Assembly: GCA_963763115.1 (NCBI GenBank)
Contig: CAVXNM010000035.1
Span: 92,061 to 156,060 of the forward strand
Source of the DNA: CAVQCA01 sp963763115
GTDB taxonomy: Bacteria; Pseudomonadota; Gammaproteobacteria; UBA9214
DNA length: 64,000 nucleotides
Direction of reading: 5' to 3'
The notes below the pieces were generated by a model, which saw nothing but the letters and a program-made list of their open reading frames with translations, did no database searches and was not told where the DNA came from. Position 1 is the stretch's first letter. Each line of letters begins with the position of its first letter. The translations under genes and the position numbers were made by a program. Shown one piece after another: positions 55,420 to 64,000 of the stretch.

Positions 55420-55838
55420 GAATAGGGGCTTCCTGTGCGAGCATTAACGATTTCCTGTTGCTGTCATTCTAGCAAGACACGGCATGGAATTTATTGTTGT
55501 CAGCACATTGATTTGAACATCCAGGTAGTCATCAATATCAAGAACGGTATGAATCAACTGGATAATTTGTCACTTCTTGCGACCGACCGGGCGGGCAATA
55601 GTGCTAAAGTAGCTGCCGTGATTTTCTATTGTCCTGAACGAGTCAGCATTTCCGGGATCCGGCAAGGATAATCGTTGAGATAAGATGCTTGTTTAGCATT
55701 ATCCGGAGATTCAAGGAGAGCGATCATGAACAAAACGGTCATTTTGCTGGTGAACCTGGCGACTGGATAATCAGGATAATAGACGCCCTCAGCGATCAAG
55801 CACGGTCCCATGTCCTGCTCTAATGGTCAGACGACGCA
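55420..55838. other. Intergenic region, mostly non-coding
   Basis: Contains a short frame at 55726-55770 with a strong RBS, and small hairpins: ATGCT-N5-AGCAT near 55684-55698, and GGATAAT/ATTATCC arms near 55667-55704. I recognise no gene. Confidence 0.35.
55726..55770 (+). CDS. Possible 14-residue peptide ORF (leader-like)
   Basis: ATG 55726 follows an AAGGAGAG site at ideal spacing; the frame MNKTVILLVNLATG then stops. It may be a leader peptide or the broken start of a lost gene. The evidence is the ribosome binding site only. Confidence 0.3.
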   Translation: MNKTVILLVNLATG

Positions 55839-56249
55839 ATGTTTACAGGAATCTTTCTGGTTTTTATTGGCGGTTGGTTAACGTGGTTCTGGATCGATAA
55901 ACCACCTGCCGGTCAGTTCGGATTGCCGCCTCCAGGCGACTCCATGGTGGAGGATTTCCAGAGATCAATAGATCTGCTGAAAGCCGGTCACACGGATATG
56001 GCATACCTTTATATCTGGCATGCCCACTACCTGATACTTTCCGTGGTGTTAGGAATACTGGGAGCCGTCGTGTTTCGTACGATTTCCGATCATCTGTCGA
56101 GGAAAAGCAGGCGCAGACACTATTACCCGCCGCCAGGCACAGGAACATCCACGATGGGAATGAACACGTCACCGGAGCGTCCGGCAGTACCGTCGGATGA
56201 CGACAAAACGACAGTCAACCGCAGGTCGAATGACCATCCAGCGCCTTGA
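55839..56249 (+). CDS. Hypothetical membrane protein
   Basis: A 136-residue protein with two predicted spans (about residues 2-19 and 63-82) separated by an acidic loop. The C-terminal region is basic and then polar (Arg/Ser/Pro-rich). No family recognised. It stands alone between small intergenic regions. Confidence 0.5.
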   Translation: MFTGIFLVFIGGWLTWFWIDKPPAGQFGLPPPGDSMVEDFQRSIDLLKAGHTDMAYLYIWHAHYLILSVVLGILGAVVFRTISDHLSRKSRRRHYYPPPGTGTSTMGMNTSPERPAVPSDDDKTTVNRRSNDHPAP

Positions 56250-56615
56250 ATCCATCGAGTTACCAATGTTTGGGCAAGGGGAACTTGCTTCAAGCCTGTC
56301 GATAGAACGCGATTAACCGGGCAACCATTGTGCCTTAACTGCGTCTCAGGATTCACCCCGCGGGAAGTTTGTGTGTAATATCACGCATTATTGCCGGACA
56401 CATGCAAGCGTTCACGAGACGGATAATTGAACCGTGATGGATCGGTGGTACACGGGTCTGGATCTGTTAGCCCGTGTCTTCCCGACCTGTAACCGTTATG
56501 CCGTTCGATGAGTTGCGATGATATTGTCACTGCCCCATGTCGTGAATCTCGTTCAGGCCTAACTTATAATTGGCTGCAGGCAGATACGGTTGCAAACTTC
56601 CCGGAGACCAGGCTA
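56250..56615. other. Non-coding gap
   Basis: There is no supported gene here. An ACACGGG/CCCGTGT stem (56450-56456 with 56471-56477) is present without a T tract. Confidence 0.3.
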
Positions 56616-56819
56616 ATGGACGAGAATCTATTAACTGCACCCGAGCTACAGGAACGGCTTGAGGAAATTATTCGGCGTATGCAGAAAATACAGCGGTCCA
56701 TCCAGGCATCACGGCAACCCGCCTCCCGGCTGGAACTCAAGGAACTCAGGGACCTGGGTCTTGAATACGCGCGTATCATCGAACAACTCTCCGATTCACC
56801 GGATGCGAGTCCGGGCTGA
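56616..56819 (+). CDS. Small coiled-coil protein upstream of HerA-like ATPase
   Basis: A 67-residue protein beginning MDENLLTAPELQERLEEIIR, almost entirely helical and charged, likely a short coiled coil. A GGAG site lies 12 bases upstream of the ATG. It is 25 bases before the HerA-like ATPase and so likely co-transcribed. The family is not recognised. Confidence 0.6.
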   Translation: MDENLLTAPELQERLEEIIRRMQKIQRSIQASRQPASRLELKELRDLGLEYARIIEQLSDSPDASPG

Positions 56820-56844
56820 TCCACGACTATCACGCGGAGACGAC

Positions 56845-58317
56845 ATGACAGAAGATCCCGGCATATTCATCGGCAAGGGGACACGGCCTGTCTATCTGTC
56901 GCCGCGGCTGGCCAACCGTCATGGCCTGATTGCCGGTGCCACGGGCACCGGCAAGACGGTCTCGCTGCAGATCCTTGCCGAAGAGTTCTCACGCCGCGGG
57001 GTGCCGGTTTTCATGGCGGATGTCAAGGGCGATCTGTCCGGCATCAGTCAACCAGGCATCAGCAGCGCCAGGCTGCTGGAACGGGCGGCGAAGATTGGTC
57101 TGACGGATTACCGCTTTGAGTCTTTTCCCGTGGAACTCTGGGATATCTTCGGTAGACAGGGACACCGGGTGCGCGCGACCGTATCGGAAATGGGGCCGCT
57201 GCTGTTTGCCCGCCTGCTGGGGCTGAATGAAACGCAGGAGGGTGTGCTCTATGCCATATTCAAGATGGCCGATGATCAGGGCTTGCTGCTGCTGGATCTC
57301 AAGGACCTGCGCGCCCTGCTGGTGTTTGCCGGTGAGCATGCGCGGGAATTGACGCTCGAATATGGCAATATCGCCCGTGCCTCCCTGGGCGCCATCCAGC
57401 GGCGTCTGCTGGTACTGGAAGAGGAGGGCGGCGAAGAGTTTCTCGGCGAACCTGCGCTGGATCTGCATGACTTCCTGCGCATTGATTCCCGGGGTTATGG
57501 CACTATCAATATCCTCGCGGCCGACCAGCTGATGCAGAGCCCCGGGCTCTACTCCACGTTTCTGCTCTGGCTTCTTTCCGAACTGTTCGAGGAGCTTCCC
57601 GAGGTTGGAGATCCCGAAAAACCGCGGCTGGTGTTTTTCTTCGACGAGGCGCACCTGCTGTTTAATGACGTACCCAGGGCACTCATCGAAAAGGTTGAAC
57701 AGGTCGTCCGGCTGATTCGTTCCAAGGGTGTGGGTGTGTATTTCGTCACTCAGAACCCGCTGGATATACCCGAGACAGTGCTGGGCCAACTCGGCAATCG
57801 CATCCAGCATGCCCTGCGTGCCTTCACCCCGCGCGACCAGAAGGCGGTGCGTGCCGCGGCAGAGACGTTTCGCGCCAATCCGGAATTCGACGCTGCCGGG
57901 GCGATCATGGAACTGGGTACCGGAGAAGCTCTGGTGTCCACCCTGGGAGGAAAAGGCATACCGGGTGTCGTGGATAGAACGTTGATACGGCCGCCGTCAT
58001 CGCGCCTGGGTTCGATTACACCCGCCGAACGCGAAGCGTTAATGAGAACCAGCACGCCCGGTGCGCGCTACGATCAGCAGATTGACCGCGAGTCGGCTTA
58101 CGAAATACTGAAGGCGCGCGCGGACAAGGTCATTGCCCCGCCACGGAAGACCGAAGAGGACGCATCAGTCGGGAGAGGCAGGCCGGAACCGCGCGCCAGG
58201 GGCGGCAACCGCCAGTCGGTCATGGAAGCCATGGTGAAAAGCGTGGTGCGCTCCCTCGGCAGTTCGCTTGGCCGGCGGATCGCGCGCAGTATACTCGGTA
58301 CCATTCTTAAAGGATGA
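56845..58317 (+). CDS. HerA-like ATPase of the DUF853 family (YjgR type)
   Basis: A 490-residue P-loop ATPase: Walker A AGATGTGKTVSLQ (about residues 30-42), VFMADVKGDLSGI, Walker B LVFFFDEAHLLF (about 261-272), YFVTQNPLDIPETVLGQLGN and ALRAFTPRDQKAVRAAAETF. The function is unclear; structurally it belongs to the FtsK-HerA class. The start ATG 56845 gives the family N-terminus GIFIGKGTRPVYL. A long upstream in-frame extension is rejected. Confidence 0.88.
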   Translation: MTEDPGIFIGKGTRPVYLSPRLANRHGLIAGATGTGKTVSLQILAEEFSRRGVPVFMADVKGDLSGISQPGISSARLLERAAKIGLTDYRFESFPVELWDIFGRQGHRVRATVSEMGPLLFARLLGLNETQEGVLYAIFKMADDQGLLLLDLKDLRALLVFAGEHARELTLEYGNIARASLGAIQRRLLVLEEEGGEEFLGEPALDLHDFLRIDSRGYGTINILAADQLMQSPGLYSTFLLWLLSELFEELPEVGDPEKPRLVFFFDEAHLLFNDVPRALIEKVEQVVRLIRSKGVGVYFVTQNPLDIPETVLGQLGNRIQHALRAFTPRDQKAVRAAAETFRANPEFDAAGAIMELGTGEALVSTLGGKGIPGVVDRTLIRPPSSRLGSITPAEREALMRTSTPGARYDQQIDRESAYEILKARADKVIAPPRKTEEDASVGRGRPEPRARGGNRQSVMEAMVKSVVRSLGSSLGRRIARSILGTILKG

Positions 58318-58522
58318 ATTCGACCGCATACCGGAGACGCCCACTGATTCTCTGGTAATCAGTAGGCGTAGGCATTAACCGACCTGGTGTCTGTTCCGGC
58401 GCGTACTTGCAGTACGGGCATTGATGGAACCGGTCACCCCTGATGCCCGCGCTTGCTGCCGGCGTGGGCTGAGCGACTGAGGTGAGGCTTCTCAATAGGC
58501 ATTGCAACTTGACGGGGTAAAT

Positions 58523-59077
58523 ATGGACGCAGATCTGAGCCGGATGTTTAAGGAAATCATCAGAGGGGTTGGAGAAGACCCGTCGCGGGATGGACTGGTT
58601 AATACACCGGGGCGTGCAGCAAGGGCATTCCGCTTCCTGACGCGGGGATACAACCAGACGCTGGAGGACGTGGTCAACAATGCCATTTTCGAATCGGACA
58701 ATGAGGAAATGATACTGGTAAAGGATATTGAACTGTACTCGCTGTGCGAGCACCATCTGCTGCCATTTATCGGAAAATGCCACGTTGCCTATATCCCCAC
58801 CGGCAAGGTTATTGGACTATCAAAGATCGCACGTATAGTAGATATGTACGCGAGACGTCTGCAGATTCAGGAGAATCTCACCAAGCAGATTGCCGATACC
58901 CTGATGAACACGATCAACCCGGCGGGTGTAGGCGTCATCATCGAAGCCCAGCATCTCTGCATGATGATGCGGGGAGTTGAGAAGCAGAATTCAATGTTAA
59001 CGACATCCATGATGCTCGGTTCGTTCCGCGACCATGACCGCACGCGCTCCGAGTTTCTCCAGCTGGTCAGGGCATAA
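58523..59077 (+). CDS. folE: GTP cyclohydrolase I
   Basis: A 184-residue enzyme for the first step of tetrahydrofolate synthesis. Zinc ligands: Cys75 and His78 in LCEHHLLP and Cys146 in EAQHLCMMMRG; VIGLSKIARIVDMYARRLQ and RTRSEFLQL are characteristic. ATG 58523 has GGGG upstream. It converges with the broken ClC gene. Confidence 0.96.
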   Translation: MDADLSRMFKEIIRGVGEDPSRDGLVNTPGRAARAFRFLTRGYNQTLEDVVNNAIFESDNEEMILVKDIELYSLCEHHLLPFIGKCHVAYIPTGKVIGLSKIARIVDMYARRLQIQENLTKQIADTLMNTINPAGVGVIIEAQHLCMMMRGVEKQNSMLTTSMMLGSFRDHDRTRSEFLQLVRA

Positions 59078-59104
59078 CGGGGCCTTTCAGCTCCTCCGGC
59101 GACT

Positions 59105-59429
59105 GACTGCGGATAACAACGATCATCGGGGGCTAACTGCTGCAAGTGCTGTGTTTGGTCATCCCAGGGGCGGCAGGTGTCCCGCTGCCCTGAGAGCCGG
59201 GAAAAAAAGGCGTGTGAGGAATCCCACCAGCGCCAGGCCAGCCGGGCAGGGGCGCATACTGTCACCGATTGATCAATGCGTGAAACGTGTTACTGGCAAT
59301 TTCGGTAGATTCGGCAAAAGCAATCGCTACCAGACCGACAATGACAGCGCCTGCCCAGAAGGTAATGCGTGTCTTCCATGCACCCGGCGAGACCAGGTTG
59401 CGGCCGGTGTGGTAGATGCGGTTTAACAT
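59105..59429 (-). pseudogene. Fragment of a ClC-type chloride channel gene
   Basis: On the minus strand, ATG 59429 begins a 55-residue frame (RIYHTGRNLVSPGAWKTRI, then FWAGAVIVGLVAIAFAEST) ending in TGA at 59264-59262. Continuing through frame changes, GLALVGFLTRLFFPG is followed by SQGSGTPA, the GSGIP-type selectivity filter region of ClC channels, then a stop. The frameshift before GSGTP falls on a run of 7 T (8 would keep frame). The rest of the channel is missing, so this is a degraded remnant. Confidence 0.7.
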
Positions 59430-59621
59430 GATCGAAAGTTTCGAAGTGCTGGAAAGAGACTCACGTCGGGGCGGAGCGATGCCGAGGAAACCGAAATCGT
59501 TAACCAGATGAATTGAAATAAATTATTTTAATTTGGCAAGGTGAGGGAGAGAAACCACTGCAAGTCAGGTGTGTTTTCCGGTCGCTTTGCTAATAGTGCC
59601 CGATTGATGTAAAAACCCGTT

Positions 59622-60656
59622 ATGACGCTAAAGACGGGTATTGTGGGTGGTACCGGATATACCGGTGTCGAATTATTAAGACTGCTTGCCGGACATCCGG
59701 AGGTTGAATTATCCATCATCACCTCCCGCTCCGAAGCGGATCGGGAGGTGGCAGACCTGTTCCCGAATCTGCGTGATTATCTTGATATCCGTTTTACAGA
59801 GCCGGATATCGCGGCACTGTCTGGCTGTGATGTAGTGTTCTTCGCAACACCCAATGGAACGGCCATGGCCATGGCGCCACAATTGATCGATGCCGGGGTT
59901 CGCATCATCGATCTGGCCGCTGATTTCCGTTTGAAGCGCGCGGCTGAATGGGAGGAATGGTACGGTATACCGCATGCCTGTCCCGAGTACCTGGGGCAAG
60001 CCGTTTATGGCCTGACCGAAGTTAACCGCGATGCCATCCGCGAGGCGCGTCTGGTGGCGAATCCGGGCTGTTATCCGACGGCTGTGCAACTGGGTTTCCT
60101 GCCCTTGATCGAGCAGCGGGTAATTGATGTCGATTTTCTGGTCGCGGATGTAAAATCAGGCGTCAGCGGAGCCGGAAGGAAAGCGACCACGGGCACCCTG
60201 TTGTGCGAGGCGAGCGAGAATTTCAAGGCCTATGCCGTACCGGGTCACCGCCATCTGCCCGAAATTCGCCAGGGGCTCGAGCTTGCCGCCGGCCAGCCGG
60301 TGGGTCTGACGTTCGTGCCGCACCTTACGCCGATGATACGCGGCATCCACGCAACGCTTTATGCGCAGCTGCGTGATCCTGATCGGGATCTGCAGGCACT
60401 GTATGAGGCCCGATATGGCAATGAGCCGTTTGTCGATGTATTGCCACCTGGCTCCCATCCCGAAACTCGCAGTGTCAGGGGCGCAAACCAGTGCCGTATT
60501 GCCGTACACCAGCCGCAAAAAAGCGGGGTGGTTGTGATCCTCTCGGTGATTGACAATCTGGTCAAGGGTGCCGCCGGCCAGGCCGTGCAGAACATGAATG
60601 TCATGTTCGGTCTTGATGAGACATCCGGCTTGTCTGGCATCGCGGTGCTGCCATAG
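59622..60656 (+). CDS. argC: N-acetyl-gamma-glutamyl-phosphate reductase
   Basis: A 344-residue NADPH enzyme in arginine synthesis: GIVGGTGYTGVELLRLL at the N-terminus, catalytic Cys150 in NPGCYPTAVQLGF, KSGVSGAGRKATTGTLLCE, and PGHRHLPEI. The ATG at 59622 is the first; the upstream AT-rich region could hold the promoter. argA is 28 kb away. Confidence 0.96.
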   Translation: MTLKTGIVGGTGYTGVELLRLLAGHPEVELSIITSRSEADREVADLFPNLRDYLDIRFTEPDIAALSGCDVVFFATPNGTAMAMAPQLIDAGVRIIDLAADFRLKRAAEWEEWYGIPHACPEYLGQAVYGLTEVNRDAIREARLVANPGCYPTAVQLGFLPLIEQRVIDVDFLVADVKSGVSGAGRKATTGTLLCEASENFKAYAVPGHRHLPEIRQGLELAAGQPVGLTFVPHLTPMIRGIHATLYAQLRDPDRDLQALYEARYGNEPFVDVLPPGSHPETRSVRGANQCRIAVHQPQKSGVVVILSVIDNLVKGAAGQAVQNMNVMFGLDETSGLSGIAVLP

Positions 60657-60752
60657 CCGGTGCCCTGGGTGCGCAAATTTGTGACCCGTTGATCACTCAT
60701 GGTCGTTGATGTTATGCCATGGTTACTGCAACCGGTCTGATAGCGGATAAGT

Positions 60753-61448
60753 ATGTGGCATAAGTATATGACCCGGGTTGTGGTGCTTTCCCTGGCCGGA
60801 CTGGCTGGTTACGGGGGGTGGCGGCTGTATGATTTCGGCAAGTTGAAGGGTGTCGATGAGCTGAAATCACTGCGCACGGAGCATGCCGAGCTGCGCAGGC
60901 ATTACCGGGATCTTAACAGGAATTATATCGCCCTGAGAGAACGCAACACCATTCTGGAAAGCTCCAGCCGGATCGATCAGCAAGCAGCGAGGGATATTCA
61001 GGAACAACTCGCTTCCCTGCAGGAAGAATTGCAGGCAGCGCACGAGGAAGTGAAATTCTACCGGGGGATAATGGCCCCCGGTGACGTGCCTTCGGGTCTG
61101 AGTATCCACCAGTTCGAGTTGACCCCGGGCCTGCAATCTGATGATTACCATTACGACCTTGTGCTCACCCAGATGAAACATCATGATCGTATCGTGACCG
61201 GTCTGGTCGAGTGGAAGATCATCGGTAGTAACGGGGGCGAAACCCGGGAGCTGAAACTGTCCGATGTGACGCAGCCGGAGGTTGATCATCTTGATTTCCG
61301 GTTCCGCTATTTTCAGCACCTGACGGGAAACATCAGCCTGCCAGAGGGTTTCCGGGCGCGAGGGGTCGTGTTGTCAGTCAAGGCCACGGGGAAAAACGCG
61401 GTCGAGCCGGTTGAACAAAGCTTTGAATGGCCGGTCACGGGTTCCTGA
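60753..61448 (+). CDS. DUF6776-like coiled-coil membrane protein
   Basis: A 231-residue protein: one N-terminal span (about 7-24), a coiled coil (about 35-105, Glu/Arg/Leu-rich), and a C-terminal domain (about 110-231, QFELTPGLQSDDYHYDLVLT, FRFRYFQHLTGNISLPEGF). It resembles the DUF6776 family commonly found upstream of bactofilin in gammaproteobacteria. Function unknown. Confidence 0.75.
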   Translation: MWHKYMTRVVVLSLAGLAGYGGWRLYDFGKLKGVDELKSLRTEHAELRRHYRDLNRNYIALRERNTILESSSRIDQQAARDIQEQLASLQEELQAAHEEVKFYRGIMAPGDVPSGLSIHQFELTPGLQSDDYHYDLVLTQMKHHDRIVTGLVEWKIIGSNGGETRELKLSDVTQPEVDHLDFRFRYFQHLTGNISLPEGFRARGVVLSVKATGKNAVEPVEQSFEWPVTGS

Positions 61449-61464
61449 ATCTGGGAGAATGCAT

Positions 61465-61902
61465 ATGCTGGGGCGTGGGAAGAAGGGCAAGTCGGCGGGA
61501 GCAAGGGTTGATACGATTATCGGGCAGCAGACACAGATCAGTGGTGACCTGCATTTCTCCGGTGGCCTCCATATCGATGGGCAGGTAAAGGGTAATGTCA
61601 TTGCCAATGAGGGCACCGCATCCGTATTGACGGTCAGTGAGCATGGCAGAATCGAAGGGGATGTACGGGTGCCCAACGTGTTCCTGAATGGGTCAGTCAC
61701 CGGCGATGTGCGCTGCGAAGAACGCATTGAGCTGGCGGCCAAGGCCAGGGTAAATGGCGATGTCTATTACAATCTGATAGAGATGGTGATGGGAGCCGAG
61801 GTCAATGGCAGTCTGTTGCATCAAACGGATACATCTTCTCCGGAGGGGGAAATTGAGTACGAGCGGGCGGGTATATCAACTGGCAGCGATCATAATACTT
61901 GA
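61465..61902 (+). CDS. Bactofilin family protein
   Basis: A 145-residue cytoskeletal protein: the central bactofilin domain (about 20-120) has the repeating right-handed beta-helix pattern with Gly turns (ISGDLHFSGGLHIDGQVKGN, TVSEHGRIEGDV, GSVTGDVRCEERIEL). It assembles into polymers without nucleotide. ATG 61465 is preferred over ATG 61459 because GGGAG has better spacing. It follows the DUF6776-like gene by 16 bases. Confidence 0.92.
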   Translation: MLGRGKKGKSAGARVDTIIGQQTQISGDLHFSGGLHIDGQVKGNVIANEGTASVLTVSEHGRIEGDVRVPNVFLNGSVTGDVRCEERIELAAKARVNGDVYYNLIEMVMGAEVNGSLLHQTDTSSPEGEIEYERAGISTGSDHNT

Positions 61903-61966
61903 TCAAAATAGTAGGAATAAGCATAATCTACAGAACTTGATGTTACTGACAGAATGAGGCAGTGCA

Positions 61967-62320
61967 ATGATTCAAATAGCCACGTCTATAGCCCCCCGGA
62001 TGATTTTCACCGATGCCGCCGCTGAAAAAGTCAAGCGATTGATTGAGGAGGAAAAAAATCCGGATCTCAAACTGCGCATCTATGTCACAGGTGGCGGCTG
62101 CTCGGGATTTCAGTACGGATTTTCGTTTGACGAGACCATTAATGAGGGCGACATCGTCATCGATAATACGGGTGTTTCCCTGGTTATCGATCCCATGAGC
62201 TATCAGTACTTGATCGGTGCCGAGGTCGATTACACGGAAGGACTTGAAGGTGCCCAGTTCGTGGTCCGTAACCCGAATGCAACCACTACCTGCGGGTGTG
62301 GTTCTTCTTTCTCTATCTGA
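61967..62320 (+). CDS. erpA: Iron-sulfur cluster insertion protein ErpA
   Basis: A 117-residue A-type carrier with the three cluster cysteines Cys45 (TGGGCSGFQYGF), Cys109 and Cys111 (TTCGCGSSFSI). The length and the ending TCGCGSSFSI are typical of ErpA. It delivers Fe-S clusters to apoproteins. It lies 64 bases after bactofilin. Confidence 0.96.
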   Translation: MIQIATSIAPRMIFTDAAAEKVKRLIEEEKNPDLKLRIYVTGGGCSGFQYGFSFDETINEGDIVIDNTGVSLVIDPMSYQYLIGAEVDYTEGLEGAQFVVRNPNATTTCGCGSSFSI

Positions 62321-62459
62321 GCGGTCGGGATTTGTTGCCCTGGTTCGGGTCTTTCAGCCCTTATCGGTCCCAAGAATCTCTAGAAACGAGTCATGGCGAG
62401 GTTGAGGGTGTTGCGGGCATGCCTCGCGGAACCCATCATTGTAATCAGATTGATTGGGG

Positions 62460-63869
62460 TTAATCGCTGCTTGCGACCTGTACGCTGAGGATCGCATCCA
62501 GCTTGCCGATCAGGGAAGCCGCTTTCTGCCTGAAGTCCGCGAGAGATTCCTTGTTCAGCGGTTCCGCGTCGGGAAGTTTTACTGTTAGAGGGTTGTGGTG
62601 CACGCCGTCGATTCTGAATTCGTAATGCAGATGCGGCCCGGTGGCAAGGCCGGTCATGCCGACATAACCGATTACCTGTCCCTGCTTGATGCTGCTGCCA
62701 GAGTACAGTCCGCTTTTGAACCGTGAAAGATGGCCATAGAGCGTACTGTACTTGTTTCCATGCTGGACAATGATGGTATTCCCGTACCCGCCTTTTTTGC
62801 CCCGAAATATAATTTTACCGTTAGCGGTTGTCTTGACGGGCGTACCTGTCGGCGCCGCATAGTCCACGCCCTTATGGGCGCGTATGCGATTCAGGATAGG
62901 GTGCCGGCGTCCCAGACTGAAGCCTGAACTGATTCGGGTGTATTCGACGGGCGTACGCAGGAAGGCCTTGCGCATGTTTTTGCCATCAGGGGAGTAGTAT
63001 TCTGTGACGCCGGATTCATCCGTATAACGCACCGCCTGGTATGTTTTTCCCTGGTTGATGAAAGTTGCGGCAAGGATGTGCCCCTCGCCGACCTTTTCTC
63101 CTTCCAGGTACAGTTCGTCATATAGCACTACGAACTTGTCACCCTTGCGGATATCGAGTGCAAAGTCGATATCCCATCCGAAGATACTGGCGAGTTCCAT
63201 CGTCATGTTTTCAGACAGGCCGGCCTTCTGGGCGGCAAGGAACAGGGAACTGTTGATGAACCCGCTGGCGTTGGTAATGTGTCTCTCGGGTGCGTGGTAG
63301 GTGGTCGAGATCTCGAAGTCATCCCCCGTACGATGGACTTCCAGGAGGTTCAGTTTGTCAATCTGGTATTCGAGTTTGAGCAATCCTGATTCGTTATCCG
63401 TTAACAATCGAAGGGTCTGGCCGGGATAGATCTTTTTGAGATTGTGTGCTGCCCCGCCGAGGTTCATGATTTTATACAGTTGCTGTGGTGAAATGCCTTC
63501 CCTGGAAAAAATATCAGCCAGGTTGTCACCGGACTTGACTGTAATGGTATGCCATTGTTCATCCTCTGTATCTGCGTACGGATCCGAAACTTCGTCAGGT
63601 GTAATGACGGCATTGTCTGCAACAGGCCCGGCATTGCCGGTCTGCAGCGGAGAGTCATCCCCGCTATAGGCTTCAACACCGGTGATCTGCAGTGGAAGTT
63701 GACGTGTGGCTGCAGCCTGTTCGGGATTGATTCCAAGAAGTACCAGTATGGTGAAGATGACCAGCAGGCTTATGAACAGCCAGTATGCCGGACGCAGGTA
63801 TCCAGAACGCATCTCACGCGTATTTACCCGTGACACGAGGTCGCGATTAATGAGGGTCTGATAGCTCAC
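62460..63869 (-). CDS. M23 family peptidoglycan endopeptidase with LysM-like domain
   Basis: A 469-residue protein: a membrane anchor (about residues 31-48), a LysM/OapA-like domain (about 105-160, ITVKSGDNLADIFSREGISP), a Csd3-type second domain (about 180-300), and the M23 metallopeptidase (zinc motif HKGVDYAAPTGTP near 330 and the third ligand HLHYEF near 413). It cleaves peptide cross-links in peptidoglycan; it resembles MepM/YebA. The start is GTG. erpA converges from the other side. Confidence 0.92.
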   Translation of the reverse strand: MSYQTLINRDLVSRVNTREMRSGYLRPAYWLFISLLVIFTILVLLGINPEQAAATRQLPLQITGVEAYSGDDSPLQTGNAGPVADNAVITPDEVSDPYADTEDEQWHTITVKSGDNLADIFSREGISPQQLYKIMNLGGAAHNLKKIYPGQTLRLLTDNESGLLKLEYQIDKLNLLEVHRTGDDFEISTTYHAPERHITNASGFINSSLFLAAQKAGLSENMTMELASIFGWDIDFALDIRKGDKFVVLYDELYLEGEKVGEGHILAATFINQGKTYQAVRYTDESGVTEYYSPDGKNMRKAFLRTPVEYTRISSGFSLGRRHPILNRIRAHKGVDYAAPTGTPVKTTANGKIIFRGKKGGYGNTIIVQHGNKYSTLYGHLSRFKSGLYSGSSIKQGQVIGYVGMTGLATGPHLHYEFRIDGVHHNPLTVKLPDAEPLNKESLADFRQKAASLIGKLDAILSVQVASSD

Positions 63870-64000
63870 TCTGGGCCCCGGTTGAAGTTTGAGCTAAATT
63901 AACGATTGGCCTGCACCCGGTCAACTGTTTATTTGGCCGGTGTTCAGGCCATGAGTCATAAGGATCATTATTGCAGATCCCTGTTCAATTGAGTCGGCTC
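63870..64000. other. Upstream region of the M23 gene, window edge
   Basis: The last 131 bases hold no complete gene. They likely contain the promoter of the M23 peptidase on the minus strand. The neighbouring gene lies outside the window. Confidence 0.4.

Noticed and set aside
56450..56477. ACACGGG / CCCGTGT stem as a terminator
   Set aside because: There is no T tract after the stem and no nearby gene end that needs it.

Overview
The window is a 64 kb piece of a gammaproteobacterial chromosome. The gene orders are typical of that class: aroQ-accB-accC, prmA / dusB-fis / purH-purD, trxA-rho divergent from rhlB, gspCDEF, rppH-ptsP, and erpA next to an M23 peptidase. Most of it is GC-rich core genome. 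Rhodanese/persulfide dioxygenase, two A-type Fe-S carriers and a B12 uptake locus fit an aerobic or facultative, possibly sulfur-metabolising lineage. I cannot name a genus.

Region 1 (1-7.6 kb) is an accessory island, more AT-rich and full of insertion-sequence debris. It holds the C-terminal part of a TPR/O-GlcNAc-transferase-like protein, a decayed IS3 element, a lipoprotein gene carrying 9- and 10-base G tracts, an apparently intact IS5-type element with a poly-A frameshift site, a TPR-sulfotransferase, remnants of IS3 and IS4 transposases, and a 262-bp MITE-like element. The MITE sits in a CTAG target like the IS5 element.

Region 2 (7.8-22 kb) is housekeeping: aroQ-accBC, prmA, a DUF3426 membrane protein, dusB (frameshifted in this sequence), fis, purH, purD, lemA, an M48 protease, rho and trxA. 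Most intergenic gaps here are filled by one family of inverted-repeat elements whose ends read GGCCACGGAATCCACGG.

Region 3 (22-38 kb) holds rhlB, the gspCDEF part of a type II secretion system, cpdA, argA, a GGDEF-EAL protein, a rhodanese-persulfide dioxygenase pair, ilvD and an SH3-domain protein. A second hairpin repeat family (CACCGCAGAGACGC) occurs three times in 31.8-37.4 kb.

Region 4 (38-49 kb) starts with a thioredoxin-like/ampD/phosphatase/ROK-kinase run and a PanE-like reductase. A cobalamin locus follows: btuF on the plus strand; HAD-btuC-btuD and then btuB-tonB-cobO on the minus strand, with a cobalamin riboswitch ahead of btuB.

Region 5 (48.9-64 kb) holds rppH, ptsP, an IscA-like/ATP-grasp pair, yggX, a TlpA-like thioredoxin, DUF4126, small hypotheticals, a HerA-like ATPase, folE, a broken ClC channel gene, argC, a DUF6776-like protein, bactofilin, erpA and an M23 peptidase. 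I saw no tRNA, rRNA or CRISPR array.
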